From positions 1-19,221 of the forward strand of contig JBBIWA010000095.1 of assembly GCA_037439425.1 (NCBI GenBank): a stretch of DNA of 19,221 nt, read 5' to 3'. Source of the DNA: JBBIWA01 sp037439425. Its GTDB lineage: Bacteria; Acidobacteriota; Blastocatellia; RBC074. Positions 12,979 through 19,221 of this stretch are shown in pieces. Position 1 is the first letter of the stretch, and the number at the start of each line of letters is the position of its first letter. The notes below the pieces were generated by a model. That model was not told the origin of the DNA, did no database searches, and saw only the letters and a program-made list of their open reading frames with translations. The position numbers were made by a program, and so were the translations under genes.

Positions 12979-15900
12979 ATGGATTTCAAACTGGTTTCGG
13001 ATTATCAACCGCAGGGCGATCAACCGGAAGCCATCGAAGCTCTCGTGCGCGGGCTTAACCGGGGTGAAAAGCATCAGGTATTGCTTGGCATCACGGGCAG
13101 CGGTAAAAGTCTGCCTCCTGAGGAGCGCGTGTTCATTGGAGTGGAAAAGAAGGGACGGATTGAGCCAGCGCTCGTTCCTATTGGCCAACTGGTGGATCAG
13201 GCTCTGACTTCAGCTTTGGCTCGATGCACTGCTAATGGGACTGAGAGTGTGTTGGCCGATGATCTGTCGGGCCGTTACTACGCTTGGGCTTTCGATCCTG
13301 AAACGAAACAGAGCGGATGGAAGCAAATCACCGCCTTCATTCGTCATCCGGCGCCGGCGAAGCTTTATCGTTTGCATACCTCTTGCGGACGCGCGGTGAC
13401 GGTAACGGGCGATCACAATGTCTGGGCGCTCCGCGAAGGCAAATTACAACTGCTGAGGACGACAGAATTGCGGGAAGGTGACTATCTACCCCTGCCCCTC
13501 TTGCTGCCCGCTCCGGAAAAGGACTTGGAATCGGTTTCGGCGGCTGATGTTTTGAGAGGCCATAAGGTATGCGCAAAGGTGTTAGCGGAGACGGCTGCTC
13601 AATTAGCGCTGCCACCCGGAAAATTGTCACCTCTTCTGCGCGTAGATGAAGGAGCGCAAATGGATCTACTGCCGCCTTCGCTCACTGAGAATGTATTGCT
13701 TAGGGCGAATCAGCACGAACTACCGGTCAGCTTGCCGTTGACCCGTGATTGGTTGTCGCTGATGGGAGCTTATCTCGCGCGCGGGCGGGCGAGTGAAAGA
13801 TACCTGCTGATCTACGCACAAGAGGGGGCGTGGTGCGAGTATATTTCTAGCCTTCTCGATCGTCTGGGTTTGCGGTTCAGCATTCGTTTCAACAAAGAGA
13901 TACAGATTTCCTCGATGTGGTTATCTCGGCTGCTGGGAGAGTGGTGCGGCAGCGGGTCGTGGCACAAGCGCCTACCCCCCTTCTGGCCACAGATATCCGA
14001 CCGCCAACTTAGCTTACTGTTAGCGGCCTACTTCTCTGGCGACGGAGGCATTGAGGCCGAAGGTGTGAGCTGTTCAACTACTAGCTGTCAACTGGCTAAT
14101 GATCTGCTTTGGGCTTTGACGCGACTGGGCATCTGGGCGCGAATGCGCTACTGCCGGGTCCGCAAGCCTGATGGTTCTCCTACGTCGTGCTTCGTTATTA
14201 ACATCTGGGGGCGCGAGAAGCTGGAGGCATTTGCCGAGCGTGTAGGCTTTGCGCTACCAAGCAAGCAACAACGGCTCCAAGTCCGGCTCGAAGAGCTCCG
14301 CCAGCGCCCCGCAAATACTGAGGTTGACCTGATTCCGGTCGTTGGAGAACAACTGGAGTCGCTGCGCCGGAGAACCGATCAGGACCAAAGGGGATTGGCT
14401 CAGGCGGGGGATGTAAGCCAGCCACTGGTTGCGATGATTGAAGGGGATCACCGCAAGCCTTCGAGGCAAGCTTGGCAAGGCCTGCTCTCACACCTGGAAA
14501 CATCATTGCCCGACTGGTCTGATTCCGAGCCGCCCTTCCGCCAGTTCCAATCGCTGCCTGGCTGCCGCTGGACCACTATTGCAAGCATCGAAGAGATGAC
14601 GCCGTCCAGCCCCTGGGTCTACGATCTCAGTGTGGCCGACTGGGAGACCTTCACAGCGGGATTCGGCGGACTTTTTGTTCATAACACTTTCACCATTGCG
14701 TCAGTGATTGCCCGCGTCAATCGCCCGACGCTGGTGATGGCCCACAACAAAACGCTCGCTGCGCAACTTTATCAGGAGTTCAAAAGCTTCTTTCCCTATA
14801 ATGCGGTCGAATACTTCGTTAGTTACTACGACTACTACCAACCTGAAGCCTACGTCGCCGCCACTGATACCTACATTGAGAAAGAAGCGACCATCAACGA
14901 AGAGATTGACCGGCTGCGGATGTCAGCCACGCGCTCGCTCTTTGAGCGTCGTGATTGTGTAATTGTCGCTTCAGTTTCGTGTATCTACGGCATCGGCGAC
15001 CCGAACGCTTACTACGGGCAGTTGCTCTTTTTGGAGCCAGGCCAGAGAATTCAGCGCGAGGAGATCTTGAAGAAGCTGGTCCAACTCCAATACGAGCGTA
15101 ACGACATGGAGTTCGGACGCGGCACCTTCCGCGTGCGCGGTGATGTGATCGAAATCTATCCGAGCTATCAGGATCAAGCTTACCGCATCGAGTTGTGGGG
15201 TGATGAGATTGATTCGATCGCGACGATTGATCCCTTGCTCGGCGAGGTGCTGCAACGTCACACGGGGCGCGTGCCGATTTATCCCAGGTCCCATTACGTC
15301 ATGCCCCAGGGGGTGATCAACCGCGCGATCCGGACGATCAAAGAGGAACTCGATTGGTGGGAACCGCAACTCATTGCACAAGGCAAGCTCGTCGAAGCGC
15401 AACGCCTGCATCAGCGCACCATGTACGATCTGGAGATGCTTAAAGGGCTCGGCTTCTGCCGTGGGATTGAAAACTACTCCCGGCATCTGACCGGTCGCCA
15501 GCCGGGCGAGCCGCCTCCAACATTGTTTGATTATTTACCCGCAGACACCCTCATCGTGGTTGACGAAAGCCATCAATCCATCCCCCAGATTCGCGGGATG
15601 TACAATGGCGACCGTTCGCGCAAGCAGAACCTGATTGACTACGGTTTTCGCCTGCCTTCGGCGCTCGATAATCGTCCGCTTAAGTTTGAGGAGTGGGAGC
15701 AGCGCGTTGGTCAGGTAATTTACGTCTCGGCTACTCCTGGTCCTTATGAACTGGCGAAATCGGGCGGTGAGATAATTGAACAGATCATTCGGCCTACGGG
15801 TCTGCTCGATCCCGAAGTCGAGGTGCGCCCGGTGCGCGGCCAAATTGACGATTTGCTCCATGAGGTGCGCCAGCGTGTCGCCCGCAATGAGCGCACGCTG

Positions 15901-16545
15901 GTGACGACGCTCACCAAAAAGATGGCTGAGGACCTGGCCGATTACTATAGCGAACTGGGTGTCCGCGTACGCTATCTTCATTCAGAGATCGAGACGCTTG
16001 AACGCATCAAGCTCCTCCGCGACCTGCGCAAAGGCGAATTCGATGTGCTGGTGGGGATCAACTTATTGCGCGAGGGACTGGATTTGCCGGAAGTCTCGCT
16101 AGTAGCAATTCTCGATGCTGACAAGGAGGGTTTCCTGCGCAGCGAACAATCATTGATTCAGACCATCGGCCGGGCCGCGCGCAACGCTCACGGCAAAGCG
16201 ATCCTTTACGCCGACACGATCACGCAATCAATGCGCCGCGCAATTGACGAAACAAGGCGCCGCCGCCGCAAGCAGATGGAGTTCAACCAAGCCAACGGCA
16301 TCACCCCGCAATCGATCATCAAGCCGATTGAAGCGACACTGGTGACGGCCTATGAGGCTGATTACTTTAAGGTGCCGTTGCATCTGGAAGCGTTTGAGGA
16401 ATACAGCCCGGAGAAGCTGCAAGAGACCATCGCGCAGCTGGAACAGGAGATGCGCGAGGCAGCCAGAAAGTATGAATTTGAGCGGGCCGCAGAGTTGCGC
16501 GATAAGATCAAGTATTTGCGACAGCGGGAACTGGAGGTAGCATAG
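12979..16545 (+). CDS. uvrB: UvrB excinuclease subunit, intein-containing precursor
   Basis: UvrB verifies DNA damage after UvrA hands it over and recruits UvrC for dual incision in nucleotide excision repair. The 1188-residue precursor contains host residues 1-43 and 570-1188, together 662 residues, the normal UvrB length. Host motifs are DYQPQGDQPEAI and LLGITGSGK (Walker A, interrupted), FTIASVIARVNRPTLVMAHNKTLA, the damage-probing hairpin FVSYYDYYQPEAYV (613-626) and DESH (862-865). IPQIRGMYNGDRSRK, IYVSATPGPYEL and QTIGRAARN (1061-1069) follow, then the C-terminal UVR domain (~1142-1185) that contacts UvrC. An intein splits Walker A between K43 and T570; excision recreates GSGKTF. The unspliced precursor should not bind ATP normally, so repair activity depends on splicing. 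A fructokinase gene follows after 37 nt. Confidence 0.97.
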   Translation: MDFKLVSDYQPQGDQPEAIEALVRGLNRGEKHQVLLGITGSGKSLPPEERVFIGVEKKGRIEPALVPIGQLVDQALTSALARCTANGTESVLADDLSGRYYAWAFDPETKQSGWKQITAFIRHPAPAKLYRLHTSCGRAVTVTGDHNVWALREGKLQLLRTTELREGDYLPLPLLLPAPEKDLESVSAADVLRGHKVCAKVLAETAAQLALPPGKLSPLLRVDEGAQMDLLPPSLTENVLLRANQHELPVSLPLTRDWLSLMGAYLARGRASERYLLIYAQEGAWCEYISSLLDRLGLRFSIRFNKEIQISSMWLSRLLGEWCGSGSWHKRLPPFWPQISDRQLSLLLAAYFSGDGGIEAEGVSCSTTSCQLANDLLWALTRLGIWARMRYCRVRKPDGSPTSCFVINIWGREKLEAFAERVGFALPSKQQRLQVRLEELRQRPANTEVDLIPVVGEQLESLRRRTDQDQRGLAQAGDVSQPLVAMIEGDHRKPSRQAWQGLLSHLETSLPDWSDSEPPFRQFQSLPGCRWTTIASIEEMTPSSPWVYDLSVADWETFTAGFGGLFVHNTFTIASVIARVNRPTLVMAHNKTLAAQLYQEFKSFFPYNAVEYFVSYYDYYQPEAYVAATDTYIEKEATINEEIDRLRMSATRSLFERRDCVIVASVSCIYGIGDPNAYYGQLLFLEPGQRIQREEILKKLVQLQYERNDMEFGRGTFRVRGDVIEIYPSYQDQAYRIELWGDEIDSIATIDPLLGEVLQRHTGRVPIYPRSHYVMPQGVINRAIRTIKEELDWWEPQLIAQGKLVEAQRLHQRTMYDLEMLKGLGFCRGIENYSRHLTGRQPGEPPPTLFDYLPADTLIVVDESHQSIPQIRGMYNGDRSRKQNLIDYGFRLPSALDNRPLKFEEWEQRVGQVIYVSATPGPYELAKSGGEIIEQIIRPTGLLDPEVEVRPVRGQIDDLLHEVRQRVARNERTLVTTLTKKMAEDLADYYSELGVRVRYLHSEIETLERIKLLRDLRKGEFDVLVGINLLREGLDLPEVSLVAILDADKEGFLRSEQSLIQTIGRAARNAHGKAILYADTITQSMRRAIDETRRRRRKQMEFNQANGITPQSIIKPIEATLVTAYEADYFKVPLHLEAFEEYSPEKLQETIAQLEQEMREAARKYEFERAAELRDKIKYLRQRELEVA
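13108..14685 (+). mobile_element. Intein in the UvrB Walker A motif, with LAGLIDADG endonuclease and XRE-like HTH
   Basis: An in-frame 526-residue intein (precursor S44 to N569). Block A starts SLPPEERVFIG, with Ser1 as first nucleophile. Block B is RAVTVTGDHNVWAL, with T143 and H146. Blocks F/G read VYDLSVADWETFTAGFGGLFVHN, ending in the His-Asn pair that cyclises, and the +1 extein residue is T570. The middle holds a dodecapeptide homing endonuclease: motif 1 LMGAYLARG (261-269), KRLPPFW (330-336) and motif 2 LLAAYFSGDGGI (347-358). Motif 2 keeps D355, but motif 1 has R268 where Asp or Glu is expected. Residues ~455-505 resemble an XRE helix-turn-helix. Splicing appears intact because every core residue is present. 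Endonuclease activity is doubtful. Confidence 0.95.
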
Positions 16546-16582
16546 ATCGGCCTTCTTAGTGACCAGGAGATGAGGGACGCGA

Positions 16583-17467
16583 ATGTACGCTGGCATCGAA
16601 GCAGGCGGCACAAAATGGGTTTGCGCGCTTGGCACTGGCCCGGGAAACATCCTAGCAACAGAGCGCTTCCCCACCACTACTCCTGCAGAGACACTCAGCC
16701 GAGCAATTGCATTCTTCCAGCGACATGCGGGAATCAAAGCTCTTGGCATCAGCTCATTCGGCCCGATTGATCTACGCCCAGACTCGCCAACTTACGGCTA
16801 CATTACCACCACCCCCAAAGCACATTGGGCAAACACCGATATTGTCGGCCCGCTGAAGAGAGCCTTGGGGGTGCCAGTCAGCTTCGATACCGATGTTAAT
16901 GCAGCAGCGCTAGGCGAGCACAAGTGGGGAGCGGGGCAAGGGCTGGATACTTTTGTTTACCTGACAATTGGTACTGGCATCGGCGGCGGCGCGCTGGTGC
17001 ATGGCCAGTTGCTACACGGGTTGTTGCACCCGGAGATGGGGCATATCCTCATTCCCCACGATCGCCAGCGTGATCCTTTTGCCGGAGTCTGTCGCTGGCA
17101 CGGCGATTGTTGGGAAGGCTTGGCCTCAGGCCCAGCAATTGAAAAGCGCTGGGGAGCAGGCGGAGAAAACCTGCCTGCGGATCATCCAGCGTGGGCTTTG
17201 GAGGCACATTATCTTGCTGCAGGTCTTGTCAATATCATCAGCCTCCTTTCGCCCCAGCGCATCATTCTCGGCGGCGGAGTGATGCATCAGCCGCAGCTTC
17301 TGGCACTGATTCGCGCTGAAGTGAAGCGGCTGCTGAATGATTATCTGAGGGTTTCACTGATCACCACTCACATCGAAGACTACATCGTGCCGCCCATGCT
17401 AAAAGATCAAGCTGGGGTGCTGGGAGCACTCGCTCTGGCTGAAGCAGTGGCTGAGACCAAGAGATGA
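16583..17467 (+). CDS. ROK-family fructokinase
   Basis: A 294-residue ROK sugar kinase that probably phosphorylates fructose to fructose 6-phosphate with ATP. The N-terminal phosphate loop is GIEAGGTKWVCA (4-15). The substrate and catalytic segment FDTDVNAAALGE (101-112) has D104 as probable base. The glycine-rich LTIGTGIGGG lies at 127-136. HPEMGH (149-154) carries the sugar-contacting Glu. H154, C170, H173 and C176 form the zinc site typical of ROK proteins. The ERF and TTTP segment near the N-terminus and the GDCWEGLASGPAI loop favour fructokinase over glucokinase, though substrate remains an inference. The ATG at 16583 has GAGGGA at 16572-16577, 5 nt upstream. It lies 37 nt after uvrB in the same direction and may be read from the uvrB promoter, though no functional link is evident. 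Confidence 0.9.
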   Translation: MYAGIEAGGTKWVCALGTGPGNILATERFPTTTPAETLSRAIAFFQRHAGIKALGISSFGPIDLRPDSPTYGYITTTPKAHWANTDIVGPLKRALGVPVSFDTDVNAAALGEHKWGAGQGLDTFVYLTIGTGIGGGALVHGQLLHGLLHPEMGHILIPHDRQRDPFAGVCRWHGDCWEGLASGPAIEKRWGAGGENLPADHPAWALEAHYLAAGLVNIISLLSPQRIILGGGVMHQPQLLALIRAEVKRLLNDYLRVSLITTHIEDYIVPPMLKDQAGVLGALALAEAVAETKR

Positions 17468-17502
17468 GTCTCAGCCATCGTCCAAGCGTCGGTTTGTCGC
17501 GG

Positions 17503-18732
17503 CTATGCCTCAACGCCTTTCTCGCGTCTGGCGTCCCAGGCCATGTACTTCTTCCGGCGATATGATTCGACTGCCAGGCGCACGGCGACCACCCCGTAGT
17601 AGCCCAGCATCTCGTCGCACTTCAAAGCCGCGCCGTTGCGAATCGCGTCGCACAGATTGCGGTGGTGGAGTGTGATGTCTTCTCCGCCGGTTTTGCGGTG
17701 CACAATCTCGCGTTTGCCCTCAGCAAAGAGTCCTTGTGGGCGAATGACGAAACCCTCATTAGTGAATTCCAGCGTCGCGTGGTGGCCGCGAATGACGTGC
17801 GGGATGCGCGTATCGTTGGCCATCGAGGAGAGCACCACCACTGTCGGCCCACCCGGATAATCGCAGCTCATCAGGAACGTGTCGGGAATCTCGGCAACGC
17901 TCGTTGCAAATTCCCATTTGCCGCCTGTGGCGACGACACGCTCAGGAAATTTCAAATCGAGCGCTTTGATCATTCGCGTAATGCGATGGACAAATAGATC
18001 CGTGGCAATGCCACCGGAATAGTCCCAGTAACGCCGCCAGTGAAAGAAGCGTTCGGGATCGAAGGGGCGTTTGGGGGCTGGGCCAAGCCAGGCTTTCCAA
18101 TCCAGATTCACACCCGGTTTGAGGTCAGGGTCTAGCTTGCCTGTCCAGAAGTCGTCTTTGTAATTGCGCGAGTAATCAATCTGCGCCATGACGACCTTGC
18201 CAAGCGCACCCTGCTTGATGTAAGCACGGGCCGTCTCGTATGAATCATCGGACATGCCCTGCACGCCGACCTGCATCTTGACGCGGGTCTCGCGAATCTT
18301 CTTGACCACTTTCTTGGCCTCATCAATCGAGTAAGTCATCGGTTTTTCACAGTATATGTGTTTGCCCGCATCAGCCGCATCTAGCGTCATCTTCGCGTGC
18401 CAGTGCTCAGGCGTGGCAATCACCACGTAATCAATCTCTTTTTGCCCAAGCAGCGCACGATAATCACTAAAGGGTCTGGCTTGCGTGGCAGCCGCAGCGG
18501 CATCCAGGCGCTTGCGCCACACGTCGCAGACGGCGACGATTTCGAGATTGTCTGAATCTCTCATCTTCGCCAGCGCTTGCAGATGATTGGTGCCCATCGA
18601 GCCACAACCGATGAGGCCGATGCGCAACCGATTGTTAGCGCCCAGGACTTGGCTTCGGCGGCTGGCGGCGTATGCCACGACCGAGGCCATTGAACCAGTG
18701 ATGAATGAACGACGAGTGAGACTGCTGTTCAT
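17503..18732 (-). CDS. Tat-exported Gfo/Idh/MocA-family oxidoreductase
   Basis: A 409-residue NAD(P)-dependent oxidoreductase of the Gfo/Idh/MocA family. The N-terminus LTRRSFITGSMASVVAYAA is a twin-arginine signal (R7, R8), so the protein is predicted to be exported folded with its cofactor bound. The Rossmann fold follows: IGLIGCGSMGTNH at 38-50, VAVCD at 66-70, the ATPEHWHA segment at 106-113 and the family EKP motif at 129-131. The C-terminal domain includes WRRYWDYSGGIATDLFVHRITRM (~232-254), with His and Asp residues in the position of the family's catalytic centre. Exported members are common in Acidobacteriota, Planctomycetota and Bacteroidota, where they often act on glycans or cyclitols; the substrate here cannot be deduced. 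The upstream ribosome binding site is weak (GGTGAAC). The gene converges on the fructokinase with a 35-nt gap. Confidence 0.9.
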   Translation of the reverse strand: MNSSLTRRSFITGSMASVVAYAASRRSQVLGANNRLRIGLIGCGSMGTNHLQALAKMRDSDNLEIVAVCDVWRKRLDAAAAATQARPFSDYRALLGQKEIDYVVIATPEHWHAKMTLDAADAGKHIYCEKPMTYSIDEAKKVVKKIRETRVKMQVGVQGMSDDSYETARAYIKQGALGKVVMAQIDYSRNYKDDFWTGKLDPDLKPGVNLDWKAWLGPAPKRPFDPERFFHWRRYWDYSGGIATDLFVHRITRMIKALDLKFPERVVATGGKWEFATSVAEIPDTFLMSCDYPGGPTVVVLSSMANDTRIPHVIRGHHATLEFTNEGFVIRPQGLFAEGKREIVHRKTGGEDITLHHRNLCDAIRNGAALKCDEMLGYYGVVAVRLAVESYRRKKYMAWDARREKGVEA

Positions 18733-18989
18733 AGTTCACCATACGAAATGGATTAGACTTCCGACTGCAGCGGCAGTTTACAAGGGCGAAGATGAGATTG
18801 CCAGAGCGAAAGCGAATCAGCAGGGCTTTCGGCGCGCCATCTGGGGCAGGACTGCCCACTGCCCACTGAAGCCTGACCACCGATGGCAAAGCCATCTCTT
18901 ACAAAAGGTCTGTGTTGTTTGAATTTCAGTCGCCAGGGTCTAGTGGCTAGTGATCTGTCGGTTAAGTTCTGCAATGAATTAGAGAGGGT
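18733..18989. other. Spacer with short heptamer repeats
   Basis: No gene is supported. Two short period-7 tandem tracts are present: ACTGCCC repeated about 2.6 times at 18851-18868, and CTAGTGR twice at 18940-18953. The stretch lies between the oxidoreductase start and the IS630 remnant and should also hold the oxidoreductase promoter, which I could not place. Confidence 0.4.
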
Positions 18990-19221
18990 ATTATTAAGCC
19001 AATATCGAAAATCGCGCCACGTCCACTCCCAACCGAAGGGATGAGCATACCACTCGTTGTACTCAATTCGACTGGCAAGAAGATGGGTGATCAGGGCCAT
19101 CCGGCCATATCCAACTCCCACCCTGAAGGTAACGTTTGGTGAAAGCTCGCAGCAAGCTCTCTGCTTGATTGAGCCACAAGGCAGGCGGCGTCAACCAGAC
19201 GTGGAGGCGCGGCCTCAGTTG
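18990..19221 (-). pseudogene. IS630-family transposase C-terminal remnant, frameshifted
   Basis: Read from the right edge on the minus strand, one frame gives LHVWLTPPALWLNQAESLLRAFTKRYLQGGSW, matching the 'HxTPxxxSWLNQxExxF' block that carries the last acidic residue of IS630-type DDE transposases. That frame then runs to a stop near 19068. A second frame picks up the expected continuation, HLLASRIEYNEWYAHPFGWEWT, typical of the 'I..YN...HPFxWT' end of the family. The switch near 19085-19110 is a frameshift, so the gene is broken. The upstream part, including the first catalytic residues, lies beyond the window. Terminal inverted repeats and a TA target duplication were not identified. Confidence 0.7.

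Noticed and set aside
14198..14506. 102-residue minus-strand open frame inside the intein
   Set aside because: It is a complement of the intein coding sequence, Pro/Gly/Arg-rich and without motifs.
13108..14685. Possible insertion sequence or separate gene inside uvrB
   Set aside because: The frame is continuous with uvrB at both ends, there are no inverted repeats or target duplication, and the splicing blocks are explicit. It is an intein, not a DNA-level interruption.
18753..19121. 122-residue minus-strand open frame as an intact gene
   Set aside because: Only its first third matches a family (the IS630 C-terminal block), and its upstream part lies in another frame. The rest is spacer sequence, so it is a pseudogene piece.

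Overview
The window looks like chromosomal DNA of an Acidobacteriota bacterium. Its GC content is moderate to high by eye. The main lineage clue is a fragment at 5274-5945 that carries the 'Solibacter C-terminal' domain (TIGR03437), a family strongly associated with Acidobacteriota. Placement below phylum (for example Blastocatellia) is only a guess.

Layout. Both edges carry decayed transposase sequence: a DUF4277/IS1634-like N-terminal piece at 3-275 and a frameshifted IS630-type piece at about 18990-19221. A tRNA-Leu(CAA) with a near-consensus promoter lies at 747-830. Next comes a glyoxylate-shunt locus: an IclR-type regulator (minus strand) diverges from malate synthase (aceB) and isocitrate lyase (aceA). 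The shared control region contains promoters on both strands and three palindromes. Downstream, a 113-bp MITE-like element with 36-bp inverted repeats abuts the 5'-truncated TIGR03437 gene. An O-antigen ligase-like membrane protein with an embedded PDZ-like domain (minus) diverges from a long TPR protein. The TPR gene converges on a minus-strand cassette of ECF sigma factor, zinc-finger anti-sigma factor and DUF4097 protein.

The most striking gene is uvrB (12979-16545). Its Walker A motif is split between the P-loop Lys and Thr by a 526-residue in-frame intein. The intein has Hint splicing blocks, a LAGLIDADG endonuclease domain whose first motif has Arg where an acidic residue is usual, and an XRE-like helix-turn-helix placed before the C-terminal splicing block. 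Removing the intein restores a 662-residue UvrB with an intact GSGKTF. A ROK-family fructokinase follows in the same direction, and a Tat-exported Gfo/Idh/MocA oxidoreductase lies convergent to it.

Functional links. aceB and aceA together let the cell grow on acetate or fatty acids, probably under the divergent IclR regulator. The sigma/anti-sigma/DUF4097 set is a self-contained envelope-sensing unit. The other genes are housekeeping or envelope functions with no obvious shared pathway. No CRISPR array, rRNA or intact insertion sequence was seen.
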